Of a DNA stretch of 64,000 bases, positions 1-8,976 are shown in pieces. The notes below the pieces were generated by a model. It saw only the letters and a program-made list of their open reading frames with translations, was not told the origin of the DNA and ran no database searches. Made by a program: the position numbers and the translations under genes. The stretch is from Oscillospiraceae bacterium (lineage in GTDB: Bacteria; Bacillota; Clostridia; Oscillospirales; Oscillospiraceae): NCBI GenBank assembly GCA_009777235.1, contig WRMH01000010.1, positions 24,672-88,671 of the forward strand. Direction: 5' to 3'. Each line of letters begins with the position of its first letter. Position 1 is the stretch's first letter.

Positions 1-528
1 GCTCCGTCCGGCTGCGGCAAAGGCACCATCATTGCGGAGATATTGCGTCTGCGCCCATCCTATATCTTTTCTGTGTCCGCCACTACCCGAACCCGGCGCA
101 TAGACGAAAAAGATGGCAGGGAATATCATTTCATTTCCCGAGACAAGTTTGAAGAGATGATATCAAATGACGAGTTTTTTGAATGGGCGGAGTATGTCGG
201 AGATTTTTACGGAACGCCAAAAAAACCGATATACGATTTTGTAAACGGCGGCGCGACAGTTTTGCTTGATATAGAAGTGCAAGGCGCAAAGCAAGTCATA
301 TCCCGCGAGCCGAACGCGACATCTATCTTTATTATACCCCCGAGTATGCAGGAGCTTGAAAAACGCCTTCGCGGGCGCGGCACAGATTCGGAAGAAAAAC
401 TCGCGGCCCGTTTGGAGAGGGCAAAGGAAGAGCTTGAGGAAAAGTATAATTATGAGCATATCGTCGTAAACGACGTAATCTCCCGAACGACGGAAGAAAT
501 ATTGCATATTATTGAACGAAAGGATTGA
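1..528 (+). CDS. gmk: Guanylate kinase, 5' end cut by window edge
   Basis: Phosphorylates GMP to GDP with ATP in the cytoplasm, feeding GTP and dGTP synthesis. The frame is open from base 1 and enters inside the P-loop (APSGCGKGT, bases 1-27), so only about the first ten residues and the start codon are missing. Other visible guanylate kinase marks are the GMP-binding TTRTRR segment (about 75-100), the YGTP segment near 220 and the LLDIEVQGAKQV strand near 265. About 175 codons are present, and the family is usually 190-210 residues. It is followed after 6 bases by rpoZ, the usual Firmicutes pair, and then priA, so it is probably the upstream part of one operon. An ATG exists at base 43, but starting there would remove the P-loop. 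Confidence 0.95.
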   Translation, partial: APSGCGKGTIIAEILRLRPSYIFSVSATTRTRRIDEKDGREYHFISRDKFEEMISNDEFFEWAEYVGDFYGTPKKPIYDFVNGGATVLLDIEVQGAKQVISREPNATSIFIIPPSMQELEKRLRGRGTDSEEKLAARLERAKEELEEKYNYEHIVVNDVISRTTEEILHIIERKD

Positions 529-534
529 ATCAAT

Positions 535-735
535 ATGTTATACCCATCACTGGCCAGTTTACTAAAGCAAATCAACAGCCGTTACTTACTCGTCAATATC
601 ATTGCGCGGCGCGCACGTGATATTACATTAACCGATAAGGGGTTTGACGAGTACAGATGCGAAAAACCCGTATCAAGAGCTATTGATGAAATCGCCGCGG
701 GCGAGCTCATGGTTACGCTGCCCGACGATCTTTAA
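535..735 (+). CDS. rpoZ: RNA polymerase omega subunit
   Basis: Small subunit (66 residues) that helps fold and hold the beta-prime subunit in RNA polymerase. The N-terminal pattern (YPSLASLLKQINSRYLLVNIIARRARDI) matches the omega signature, in which a conserved Arg-Ala-Arg helix follows a Tyr-Leu-Val stretch. The C-terminal part keeps the short KPVSRAIDEIAAGEL helix. The start ATG lies 6 bases after the gmk stop, and the purine-rich GAAAGGA at the end of gmk serves as ribosome site. Position between gmk and priA is the standard order in Firmicutes and supports the call despite the small size. Confidence 0.92.
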   Translation: MLYPSLASLLKQINSRYLLVNIIARRARDITLTDKGFDEYRCEKPVSRAIDEIAAGELMVTLPDDL

Positions 736-747
736 GCCGCTTGCATA

Positions 748-2757
748 ATGAGCCAACTTGTTGCGAAAATTGCCGTTTCCGCGGCAACCTATCATATAGA
801 TAAGCCATACGATTATCTCATACCGGAGGCTTCTTCGCATTTGGCAATTGCCGGAATGAGGGTTATGGTTCCGTTTTCCAGATATGACAAGTTGGTCGAG
901 GGCGTTATTTTATCCGTAACTTCAAACAGCAAATGCGGCAAGCTCAAGGTTATTGAATCGTTTGTTGACGAGCGGCCTTTAATTGACGAAGAGAACATAA
1001 AGCTCGCTTTGTGGATGAGCGACAGATTTTTTTGCACGGTATATGATGCCCTTCGCGCAATGCTGCCGGTCAAACTTAAAGCAAAAAAACATCCAAAATC
1101 CGGCGAAAAAACAACAAGCAAGCTCGCAAATATGCCCGAAATGCGGCTAAGCGACGAGCAAAGCGCGGTTTTTGACGAAATTGTTAAGCTCTTTGAGCGC
1201 GGCTGTCCAAGCGCCGTTTTGCTCTACGGTATAACGGGCAGCGGCAAAACGCTGATTTATATAAAGCTCATCGAAGCGGTGCTGGCGCAAAATAAAACAG
1301 CAATAGTGCTGGTGCCCGAAATAGCGCTCACCCCGCAGACTGTCAGGATATTTAAGTCTCATTTCGGCGGCTTTATCGCTGTTTTGCACAGCGCACTCCC
1401 ATCTCGCGAAAGATATACGGAGTGGACGCGCATTAGCGGCGGTGAGGTAAAGGTTGTGATCGGAACACGCAGCGCGGTTTTTGCCCCGCTAAAAAATATC
1501 GGGCTCATTGTTATAGATGAGGAACAAGAGCATACCTATAAATCGGAGAGCAGCCCGCGCTATCATGCCAGAGAAGTTGCGAAATATAGAGTGACCCGCT
1601 CATCGGGGATGCTTCTGATGGCTTCCGCGACACCGTCAATTGATAGCATGTATGCGGCAAAAACAGGAAAGTACAAGCTCTTCAGGCTTGACAGCAGGTT
1701 TAACGAAAAAGGATTGCCGTCTGTTATAGTCGTTGATATGAAAAACGAGCTAAGAGCCGGAAACGGAGGGGCAATCAGCTCCGTATTGCGCGAAGAGCTA
1801 AGAGCGAACATTCAGCGCGGCGAGCAAAGCATTTTATTTATAAATCGGCGCGGTGCCAGCCCGATTGTTACCTGCGGTGAATGCGGATACACCTATAGAT
1901 GCAAAAAATGCAGCGTTTCAATGACATATCACACTACGGGTATGCGGCTTCTCTGCCATTATTGCGGATATACGATACCTGTTGGCACGCTCTGCCCGAA
2001 GTGTTCCGGCAAGCTAATGTTCATAGGCTCGGGCACGCAAAAGGTAGAGCAGGAGTTGTCGGATTTGTTTCCGGATGTCGGTATAATCCGCATGGACGCC
2101 GATACGACGATGCGAAAAAACGCGCATAACAAACTTTTGTCACAGTTTCGCGGCAATGAAGCTCATATTTTGCTCGGTACGCAAATGGTAACAAAAGGAT
2201 TGGATTTTGAAAATGTAACGCTTGTGGGTGTACTCAGCGCCGATCAATCGCTTTATATGAGTGATTTTCGCGCAAATGAAAGAACATTTTCTCTCATAAC
2301 GCAAGTCGTGGGCCGAAGCGGCAGAGGCAAGAAACCCGGCAGGGCAGTAATACAGACATTCACGCCGGAAAATAAAATCATTGAATATGCCTCAAAACAG
2401 GATTATGATATATTCTACGACAATGAAATTGCGCTCAGACAAGCGCTTGGAAGCCCCCCTGTACGCGACTTGCTTGTCATTACCGTTACGGGAGCCGGAG
2501 AAGCCGCTGTCGCCGCCTCATCATCGGCTTTGAAAGTGCTCTTTCGTAAATATTTTGAAAAAGAAGCTAATGTTGATATTCTCGGACCGGCTCCCGCTCC
2601 GATGCCCAAAATCAATAATAAATATATTTACAGGATTTTGTTAAATTGTGAGAACAGCAAACATATCAGGGCAATAGTAGCACACGGCGTCAAAGAATTT
2701 TCACGAGGCAAGAAGCCAAGTGGCGTAACGGTATATGCCGACGTTGACATGTGCTGA
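748..2757 (+). CDS. priA: Primosomal protein N' (replication restart helicase), short form
   Basis: Superfamily 2 DNA helicase that reloads the replisome at stalled forks. The N-terminal 3'-end-binding domain covers about residues 1-105. Walker A is YGITGSGKT (about 160) and the DEEQE Walker B box is near 258. The paired zinc sites read CGECGY, CKKC, CHYCGY and CPKC (about 375-420). The helicase C-terminal lobe includes the GTQM and QVVGRSGRG motifs. At 669 residues it is shorter than typical PriA (about 730-805). The region between the 3'-binding domain and the helicase, where the winged-helix domain normally sits, is reduced to roughly 30 residues of Lys-rich linker. The gene lies 12 bases after rpoZ. 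Confidence 0.95.
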   Translation: MSQLVAKIAVSAATYHIDKPYDYLIPEASSHLAIAGMRVMVPFSRYDKLVEGVILSVTSNSKCGKLKVIESFVDERPLIDEENIKLALWMSDRFFCTVYDALRAMLPVKLKAKKHPKSGEKTTSKLANMPEMRLSDEQSAVFDEIVKLFERGCPSAVLLYGITGSGKTLIYIKLIEAVLAQNKTAIVLVPEIALTPQTVRIFKSHFGGFIAVLHSALPSRERYTEWTRISGGEVKVVIGTRSAVFAPLKNIGLIVIDEEQEHTYKSESSPRYHAREVAKYRVTRSSGMLLMASATPSIDSMYAAKTGKYKLFRLDSRFNEKGLPSVIVVDMKNELRAGNGGAISSVLREELRANIQRGEQSILFINRRGASPIVTCGECGYTYRCKKCSVSMTYHTTGMRLLCHYCGYTIPVGTLCPKCSGKLMFIGSGTQKVEQELSDLFPDVGIIRMDADTTMRKNAHNKLLSQFRGNEAHILLGTQMVTKGLDFENVTLVGVLSADQSLYMSDFRANERTFSLITQVVGRSGRGKKPGRAVIQTFTPENKIIEYASKQDYDIFYDNEIALRQALGSPPVRDLLVITVTGAGEAAVAASSSALKVLFRKYFEKEANVDILGPAPAPMPKINNKYIYRILLNCENSKHIRAIVAHGVKEFSRGKKPSGVTVYADVDMC

Positions 2758-2804
2758 GCGTATGAGTATTTATTTTGGTAAAAGCCGGAAAGGATAGTAT
2801 TGAT

Positions 2805-3353
2805 ATGGCTATAAGAAATATTTTGAGCGATGAGGACACAGCTCTTTATAAAACAAGCCGAAATGTGACCGATTTTGGTAGCAGGTTGCATACCCTTATT
2901 GATGATATGCGCGAGACCTTGCTTGACGCAAACGGGATAGGCTTGGCGGCGCCGCAGGTTGGTGTACTGCGTAGGGTTGCGCTTATAATTGATACGAGCC
3001 GTGAATCGGACGAGGATGCAAATACGCGGCCCGGCGATAATATTATTGAACTAATAAACCCGGTGTTTCTTCATCAGGAGGGCGAAGAGTCCTCGAGCGA
3101 GGGTTGCCTTAGCGTGCCGGGCGTTTATGGCATTGTAATGCGCCCGCAAGCCGTAAAAATCAAAGCGCAGGACAGGTATGGCAATGAGTATGAGCTTGAC
3201 GCGGCAGGTCTGACGGCACGGGCTATATGTCATGAGATTGACCATTTGAACGGTGTGCTCTTTACCTCGGTGGCCGAGCGCATATTGACCGACGAAGAAG
3301 TCGAAGAGATGAGCAAGAGTGAACAACAAGAAGAGGAAGAGCATAGGATTTGA
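2805..3353 (+). CDS. def: Peptide deformylase
   Basis: Removes the formyl group from the N-terminal Met of nascent proteins using a bound metal ion. All three family motifs are present: GIGLAAPQVG, EGCLSVPG (Cys metal ligand) and HEIDHLNG (two His ligands and the catalytic Glu). The ATG at 2805 is chosen because AAAGGA lies about 10 bases upstream; an earlier in-frame TTG at 2775 has no such site. The product is 182 residues with a very acidic tail (EEVEEMSKSEQQEEEEHRI). Its stop overlaps the TTG start of fmt, so the enzyme that installs the substrate group (Fmt, on initiator tRNA) and the one that removes it are translationally coupled. Confidence 0.96.
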   Translation: MAIRNILSDEDTALYKTSRNVTDFGSRLHTLIDDMRETLLDANGIGLAAPQVGVLRRVALIIDTSRESDEDANTRPGDNIIELINPVFLHQEGEESSSEGCLSVPGVYGIVMRPQAVKIKAQDRYGNEYELDAAGLTARAICHEIDHLNGVLFTSVAERILTDEEVEEMSKSEQQEEEEHRI

Positions 3354-4249
3354 AAATAGTATTTATGGGTACGCCGGAGTTTGCCCGAGAGTCACTGCAA
3401 TATCTATATGATGATAAATATGATATAGCCGCTGTTTTTACCGCTATTGATAAGCCGAGAAACAGGGGCATGAAGCCGTCCCCAACCCCTGTAAAAGAGC
3501 TTGCAGTAAAAAATAATACCCCGGTGTATCATCCAATAGATTTGACTGCGGATAAAATAAAGAGCTTGGGCTGCGATTTGATTGTCGTTGTGGCATTTGG
3601 CGAAATGCTGCGTGAGGACATACTGCTTACGCCGCCTTTGGGCTGCATAAATATACATGGCTCAATGCTCCCGAAATATCGCGGGGCGGCGCCCATCCAA
3701 CACGCAATCTTAAATGGCGATACAATAACCGGAGTCACAGCCCAGTATATGTCAAAAAAAATGGACGAAGGGGATATAATTCATATCGAGACAACGCCAA
3801 TCGGTGATGACGAGACGTCAGAGGATTTGTTTTCCCGTCTGTCCCGTATTGGGGGAGAGCTTCTTATCAGGACTGTTTTTGACATTGAAAACGGCGCCGC
3901 GCCTCGTATTTCCCAGAACCACGCGGATGCGACCTATGCGCCCAAGCTAACAAAAGACATGGCCCCTATTGATTTTAACGCGAGTGCAAATGAGATAAAA
4001 AACAAGATACGCGCTTTTGTGCCTTGGCCTGTGGCTACGGCTCCAATCGGCGGCAGGATGGTAAAGGTATATTCGGCGGATATTGGCGAAAAAGCGGCGG
4101 GAGAATTGCCCGGCAAGGTTATAGGCGGCACAGACCGGGGGATAGAGATAGCCTGTAAAGACGGCACGGTCATTATAACAAGACTTCAAGCTCCCGGCGG
4201 CAAAATTCTTTCGGCGGCGGATTACATGAGAGGTAACCCCTTAGTATGA
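3350..4249 (+). CDS. fmt: Methionyl-tRNA formyltransferase
   Basis: Formylates initiator Met-tRNA using 10-formyltetrahydrofolate. The protein opens with the usual MKIVFMGTPEFA and carries the folate-enzyme block HGSMLPKYRGAAPI (about residue 105), with catalytic Asn, His and Asp positions around it (CINIHGS and the MDEGD turn). The C-terminal anticodon-side domain begins near residue 205 (RAFVPWPVA). The start is TTG at 3350, sharing bases with the def stop (TTGA). No ATG fits, because the next Met is inside FMGTP. Length is 299 residues against a usual 305-315. The stop overlaps the rlmN ATG (ATGA). Confidence 0.96.
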   Translation: MKIVFMGTPEFARESLQYLYDDKYDIAAVFTAIDKPRNRGMKPSPTPVKELAVKNNTPVYHPIDLTADKIKSLGCDLIVVVAFGEMLREDILLTPPLGCINIHGSMLPKYRGAAPIQHAILNGDTITGVTAQYMSKKMDEGDIIHIETTPIGDDETSEDLFSRLSRIGGELLIRTVFDIENGAAPRISQNHADATYAPKLTKDMAPIDFNASANEIKNKIRAFVPWPVATAPIGGRMVKVYSADIGEKAAGELPGKVIGGTDRGIEIACKDGTVIITRLQAPGGKILSAADYMRGNPLV

Positions 4250-5349
4250 AAAAAGATGTAAAATCTATGCTGCCCGACGAGCTTGAAGAATATTTTTTAA
4301 AAATAGGGGAGAAGAGGTACAGGGCAAAGCAGGTTTTCTCATGGCTGCATAAGGGAGTCAAGTCGTTTGACGAAATGACAGACTTGCCTTTGGAGCTGCG
4401 CGAAAAGCTAAGCGAGTATCTTTATTTGTCTGTTCCAAAACTGTTAGATAAGCGCGTATCAAAAAAAGACGGCACCGTTAAATATCTCTGGCTGCCGGGC
4501 GGCGATAGCCTCAATATCGTCGGCGATGATTCACAAACCGCTTTAGATAATGCGAATACTTTCACGGATGGCATTGAGAGCGTGCTCATGGATTACCATC
4601 ATGGTATAACGATATGTGTTTCAACCCAAATCGGCTGCAAAATGGGGTGCGCTTTTTGCGCATCCACTATTGGCGGATGGGTCAGAAATCTATCCGCGTC
4701 CGAAATGCTCGATCAAGTATTGTTTTCTTCCGCCGAGAGTCAAAAACGTATTTCAAATATCGTTCTTATGGGTATCGGAGAACCGCTTGATAATTTTGAC
4801 AATGTTATGCGTTTTGTCGCTTTGGCCACACACCAAAAAGGTCTGAATATCGGTGCGCGCCATGTTACCCTCTCAACGTGCGGAGTGATAGAAAACATTG
4901 ACAAAATGGCGGCTTGTGGTGTACAATTGATGTTGGCCATATCGCTTCACGCTCCTGATGACGAGACAAGAAACAAACTTGTGCCGTATAACCGCGTCAG
5001 CGGAATTAAAGCGCTCGTTGAAGCCGCCAAAAGATATACCGAAAAGACCGGCAGACGGGTAACATATGAATATACAATGATTGACGGAGTCAATGATTCT
5101 CCCGAGCAGGCAATAGCACTCTCAAAACTGTTAAAAAATACGACGAGCCATCTCAATCTTATTTCCCTAAGCTCTGTGTCCGAGTGCGGGTTTGTCTCCA
5201 GTAAGAAAGAAAACTTTGAGCTGTTTGCGTATACGCTAAAAAAACATGGGGTAAATTTTTCTATAAGACGCAGTTTGGGCGCGGATATCGAGTCGTCATG
5301 CGGTCAACTCCGCAGAAAGAGCAAAAATGGATGCATGGGGCATAACTGA
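4246..5349 (+). CDS. rlmN: Dual-specificity 23S rRNA/tRNA adenine-C2 methyltransferase
   Basis: Radical-SAM enzyme that methylates A2503 of 23S rRNA and A37 of some tRNAs. It has the RlmN cluster motif CX3CX2C (CKMGCAFC, about residue 128), the preceding GITICVSTQIGC strand and the GIGEPLDNFDNV segment. The late Cys in SLGADIESSCGQLR, near the C-terminus, is the methyl-carrying cysteine position. The N-terminal helix-hairpin domain (about 1-95) includes RAKQVFSWLHKG. It is 367 residues, near family size. It starts by ATGA overlap with fmt and overlaps the phosphatase gene by 23 bases, so the block def-fmt-rlmN-stp reads as one coupled operon. rsmB, often found beside fmt in Firmicutes, is absent here. 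Confidence 0.96.
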   Translation: MKKDVKSMLPDELEEYFLKIGEKRYRAKQVFSWLHKGVKSFDEMTDLPLELREKLSEYLYLSVPKLLDKRVSKKDGTVKYLWLPGGDSLNIVGDDSQTALDNANTFTDGIESVLMDYHHGITICVSTQIGCKMGCAFCASTIGGWVRNLSASEMLDQVLFSSAESQKRISNIVLMGIGEPLDNFDNVMRFVALATHQKGLNIGARHVTLSTCGVIENIDKMAACGVQLMLAISLHAPDDETRNKLVPYNRVSGIKALVEAAKRYTEKTGRRVTYEYTMIDGVNDSPEQAIALSKLLKNTTSHLNLISLSSVSECGFVSSKKENFELFAYTLKKHGVNFSIRRSLGADIESSCGQLRRKSKNGCMGHN

Positions 5350-6061
5350 CAACGGTAAGGTCAGAAAAACAAATCAAGATGTGTTCAAAATACATCTCGA
5401 CGAGCAAAAAGGCATTGCGATCGTGGTTGTTTGCGATGGCATGGGAGGCGCCGCGGCGGGAAATATCGCGAGCAAACTTGCCTGTGAAACATTTTTTGAG
5501 CATGTCAGAGATTATCTAAATGACGATGCACAACTTGACGATATATCGGAAATTGCGGCAAACGCTTCAGCTTCCGCAAATACTGCCGTATTCAACAAAG
5601 GCATGAATAACGATGAATACTCGGGGATGGGCACAACCCTTACAGCATTGATTTCATCAAAAAACGGGGAAGCCGTCGCGAATATCGGAGACAGCCGCGC
5701 ATATCACATTTCAGAAAGCGGGATTGCCCAGATAACAAAAGACCATTCCATTGTTGAGGAAATGATAGACAGGGGAGAGATAGAGCGCAGCGAGGCGCAT
5801 CTTAACCCAAAAAAGAATCTCATCACAAGAGCAATCGGCGCGTCTCCCTATGAGCAGACCGATGTATTCACGCAAAACATTGACACAGGCGATTTAATTG
5901 TTTTGTGCACGGACGGACTTTCAAATCTTGTTATGGAAGATGAGATACTCTCTTTGCTAAAAAACTCTGCCGATCTGCGCTCCGGCTGCACCGCGCTGAT
6001 TGATGAAGCACTCTCTCGCGGAGCCCCGGACAATGTTACTGTTGCCGTATTTAGAAAATAA
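5327..6061 (+). CDS. stp: PP2C-family serine/threonine phosphatase
   Basis: Metal-dependent phosphatase (244 residues) that reverses phosphorylation by the neighbouring PASTA kinase. PP2C motifs appear in order: TDNGKVRKTNQD, VCDGMGGAAAGNIAS (metal-binding Asp and Gly), GMGTTLTA, IGDSRAYH, TKDHSIVEEM, a CTDGLSN block and DNVTVAVF at the end. The ATG at 5327 sits inside the 3' end of rlmN and there is no later Met before the motifs, so the 23-base overlap appears real. The pair stp-prkC is conserved in Gram-positive bacteria and controls cell-wall growth, division and spore germination. Confidence 0.95.
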   Translation: MDAWGITDNGKVRKTNQDVFKIHLDEQKGIAIVVVCDGMGGAAAGNIASKLACETFFEHVRDYLNDDAQLDDISEIAANASASANTAVFNKGMNNDEYSGMGTTLTALISSKNGEAVANIGDSRAYHISESGIAQITKDHSIVEEMIDRGEIERSEAHLNPKKNLITRAIGASPYEQTDVFTQNIDTGDLIVLCTDGLSNLVMEDEILSLLKNSADLRSGCTALIDEALSRGAPDNVTVAVFRK

Positions 6062-6083
6062 CCGCGCCCGGCGGTGGTTTTTA
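6060..6083 (+). terminator. Weak hairpin with T-run between stp and prkC
   Basis: Directly after the stp stop, ACCGC and GCGGT pair across a GCCCG loop, followed by GG and five T. The 5-bp stem is short for an intrinsic terminator, so it more likely trims or attenuates the transcript than ends it. prkC starts about 35 bases downstream and has no separate promoter that I can see. Confidence 0.3.
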
Positions 6084-6118
6084 TATTATTTACATATCCA
6101 AAAAACAGGAGAAATTTG

Positions 6119-8062
6119 ATGGATAACTACGACAAATACATAGGAAGAATACTCGATAACAGATATGAAATATTAGAACTCATCGGCGTAGGCGGTATGG
6201 CATATGTTTACAAGGCGCTTTGCCACCGCTTAAACAGATTGGTAGCGATAAAAATCCTAAAAGAGGACTTGGCAGCCGACGAGGAGTTTCAACGTCGTTT
6301 CTATACAGAATCTCAAGCTATAGCGATGCTTCAACATCCGAATATAGTCGCCGTATACGATGTCAGCCGCAGCGGCAGCTTGGAATATATTGTCATGGAG
6401 CTCATGGATGGCATTACCTTAAAGCAATATATTACAAGAAAAGGGCTTTTGAGCTGGAAAGAAGCTGTGCATTTTTCCATACAAATAACCAAAGCCCTTA
6501 CACATGCTCATGCGCGCGGCATTATCCACCGTGATATTAAACCTCACAATATAATGATTCTAAAAGACGCAAGCATAAAAGTAGCGGATTTTGGCATTGC
6601 GAGATTACTTTCAGTACAAAACACGCTCACACAAGACGCGCTCGGTTCCGTTCACTATATATCGCCCGAGCAGGCAAAGGGCAGCCTCATTGACGCGAGA
6701 TCAGATATTTATTCTGTCGGTGTCGTAATGTATGAAATGCTTACCGGACGTCTGCCGTTCGTGGGCGATACGGCGGTTTCGGTTGCCATTCAGCATATCA
6801 GCGCGATGCCGCTTTTGCCAAAGGATATTAATCCTGATATACCCATTGGCCTTGAAGAGATTACCATGCACGCTATGGAGCCCAACATAAACATACGTTT
6901 TACCACGTCTGATGAAATGCTTGCGGATTTAGAAGAATTTCGCAAAAATCCGGGCATTGTTTTTGATTACGCGGTTTCAAATCCCGCGGAGAGAGTTTCC
7001 GCAGATGTCGAAGAACCCTATGAAACAAGAATTATACCAAAAGAAGCTATACCCGCGCCCGGTCGTTCTGCTTTATCTTTCATTACGCCACGGCCAAAAA
7101 CAGACTTAACGCCGGATGAACATCGCGACGCAACGAGAAGATCGCGGAGCACAGGCACTCTTGTCGGGATTTTGTCGGTAGTCGTAGTAATTTTGATTTT
7201 GCTTTCAGTGCTTATTGTTGAGTTGATCAAGATAATGGGAGTCAGCAACAATACCGAGACAGTTACCATACCGAATTTTATCGGCAGAATGTACGATGAT
7301 ATTCGATACGATATAGATTATATAAATTTATTCGAGTTTGTAGACGAATACAAACCCGACAGTGAAAAGCCGATAGGTACGATACTGGCGCAAAATCCCA
7401 CGCCCGACAGAGAGCGCGATATACCCCCGAATGGAGAAAAAATAAAGATTACTTTGACGATTTCGAGCGGTGATGAACCGCCCGCAGATATGATAAATCT
7501 CATCGGCAAGCATTTTTCGGAAGCCGGAAGAGAGCTTAGCGTACTGGATCGCAGCGTGATTGTTGACATGAAAATCGAAGAAGATGACAGTGTGCCGGAA
7601 GGTATCATTATCAGGACAATTCCAAGGGAGGGAGACCCTGTATACAGAGGCAGTACCGTTACTATTTATTATGCCGTCCCGGCTTCTCTTAGATATGTGA
7701 CAATACCTCCGGACTTAAAAGGAAGAAGCAGGGAAGAGGTGGAGCTTATTTTAGATGAAGAGGATATCGTGCTTATATGGAATGAGTATTATTATGATGA
7801 TATACCCGAAGGCCGCGTAACATTCGTGCAGGCCGAAGGCTCAAATGTACCCAGAGGTACCCAAATAAATATATCTGTCTCCTTAGGTCCGGAGCCAACG
7901 CCCACGCCGCCGCCTGTGCCCGAGACTCCCGATGTTCCTGACACGCCGCCGCCCGCGACGGATCAGCCCCCACCCGACCCATCCACGCCGCCGCCTGAGC
8001 CCCCGCCAACCGATCCGCCCGACCCTCCGCCAAATACTCCCGATTTATCTCCTGATACGTGA
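6119..8062 (+). CDS. prkC: Membrane Ser/Thr protein kinase with PASTA repeats
   Basis: Senses peptidoglycan fragments outside the cell and phosphorylates cytoplasmic targets. The kinase domain spans about residues 14-275, with the glycine loop GVGGMAYVYKA, the catalytic loop HRDIKPHN (about 137), DFG and the SPEQAKG activation segment. A basic/charged linker leads to one membrane helix (about 348-372; LVGILSVVVVILILLSVLIV). Three PASTA repeats follow outside the cell (TIPNFIGRMYDDI; DMINLIGKHFSEA; TIPPDLKGRSREE). The last roughly 50 residues are almost only Pro, Thr, Asp and Glu, probably a wall-spanning tail. The ATG at 6119 is chosen for the GGAG about 8 bases upstream and because the kinase domain begins right after; an earlier in-frame start at 6074 lacks a ribosome site. 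Confidence 0.95.
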   Translation: MDNYDKYIGRILDNRYEILELIGVGGMAYVYKALCHRLNRLVAIKILKEDLAADEEFQRRFYTESQAIAMLQHPNIVAVYDVSRSGSLEYIVMELMDGITLKQYITRKGLLSWKEAVHFSIQITKALTHAHARGIIHRDIKPHNIMILKDASIKVADFGIARLLSVQNTLTQDALGSVHYISPEQAKGSLIDARSDIYSVGVVMYEMLTGRLPFVGDTAVSVAIQHISAMPLLPKDINPDIPIGLEEITMHAMEPNINIRFTTSDEMLADLEEFRKNPGIVFDYAVSNPAERVSADVEEPYETRIIPKEAIPAPGRSALSFITPRPKTDLTPDEHRDATRRSRSTGTLVGILSVVVVILILLSVLIVELIKIMGVSNNTETVTIPNFIGRMYDDIRYDIDYINLFEFVDEYKPDSEKPIGTILAQNPTPDRERDIPPNGEKIKITLTISSGDEPPADMINLIGKHFSEAGRELSVLDRSVIVDMKIEEDDSVPEGIIIRTIPREGDPVYRGSTVTIYYAVPASLRYVTIPPDLKGRSREEVELILDEEDIVLIWNEYYYDDIPEGRVTFVQAEGSNVPRGTQINISVSLGPEPTPTPPPVPETPDVPDTPPPATDQPPPDPSTPPPEPPPTDPPDPPPNTPDLSPDT

Positions 8063-8076
8063 TTTGGTCTTAAATT

Positions 8077-8958
8077 ATGGCGGATGGTATTATCTATAAA
8101 GCATTGAGCGGATTTTACTATGTAAAATCTGTAGGGGAAACGGTTCGCTGCACTGCGCGCGGCCGTTTTCGGCTTGACAAAAACATTCCATTGGTTGGAG
8201 ATAATGTAAGGTTTGAGTATGTCGAAAATGGTAATGGATTCCTTACGGAGATTTTGCCGCGCAAAAACTCTTTTTTGCGACCTCCGCTTGCCAATATTGA
8301 CAAAATGGTGATTGTCGCTTCAGCAGCCTTGCCAAAAGCCGATCCATTTTTAGTAGATAAAATGACGGTAATAGCAATAGGCGCCCAATGTGAACCTGTT
8401 ATATGTATAAATAAACTCGATCTTGATAGCGCGGATGACTTATATGAGATATATAAAGGTATTGGCCTTACAGTGCTTAGAACCAGTGCTGTAACAGGTG
8501 AAGGTATTTCAAACTTGGTTGATGTTATACAAGGCTCGATATGTGCTTTTTGCGGTAATTCCGGAGTAGGGAAGTCCAGTATTCTAAATGCCCTTGATCC
8601 GAGTTTCCATATTATAACAGGTCATGTAAGCCGGAAACTTGGCAGGGGATGCCATACAACGCGCCATATTGAGCTTTTTGATCTTTCATCGGGCGCTATT
8701 GTGGCGGACACCCCGGGGTTTTCCGCGTTTGATACCGGATATGTTGCCGAAAAAAGAGATATACAGCTTCTTTTTCCTGAGTTTTTAAATCTGGTCGGAA
8801 CATGCCGATTTGATGATTGCGGGCATATAGACGAGCCGGACTGCGCGATTTTAGATGCCCTGCATCGCGGAAGATTACAAAAAACTCGGCATGACAGCTA
8901 TAAACGCTTATATGAACAAGCCGGAAGATATAAAAAATGGGAGCAAAAATCAAATTGA
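8077..8958 (+). CDS. rsgA: Ribosome small-subunit assembly GTPase RsgA
   Basis: Circularly permuted GTPase that acts late in 30S maturation. The motifs appear in permuted order: an N-terminal OB fold (about 1-65), then the G4 motif NKLD (about 110), G5-like TSAVTG, then the P-loop GNSGVGKSS (about 165), the switch Thr pair (GRGCHTTRH) and DTPGFSAFD. A C-terminal zinc site holds CRFDDCGHIDEPDC. It is 293 residues, normal for the family. The gene follows prkC after 14 bases, the usual Firmicutes order, although rpe and thiN, which often come next, are replaced here by an HD hydrolase. Confidence 0.95.
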   Translation: MADGIIYKALSGFYYVKSVGETVRCTARGRFRLDKNIPLVGDNVRFEYVENGNGFLTEILPRKNSFLRPPLANIDKMVIVASAALPKADPFLVDKMTVIAIGAQCEPVICINKLDLDSADDLYEIYKGIGLTVLRTSAVTGEGISNLVDVIQGSICAFCGNSGVGKSSILNALDPSFHIITGHVSRKLGRGCHTTRHIELFDLSSGAIVADTPGFSAFDTGYVAEKRDIQLLFPEFLNLVGTCRFDDCGHIDEPDCAILDALHRGRLQKTRHDSYKRLYEQAGRYKKWEQKSN

Positions 8959-8976
8959 AGAAATGGAGTTTACATA

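Noticed and set aside
7773..8033. Minus-strand frame opposite the prkC proline-rich tail
   Set aside because: Compositional shadow of the Pro/Thr codons with no motif or ribosome site.
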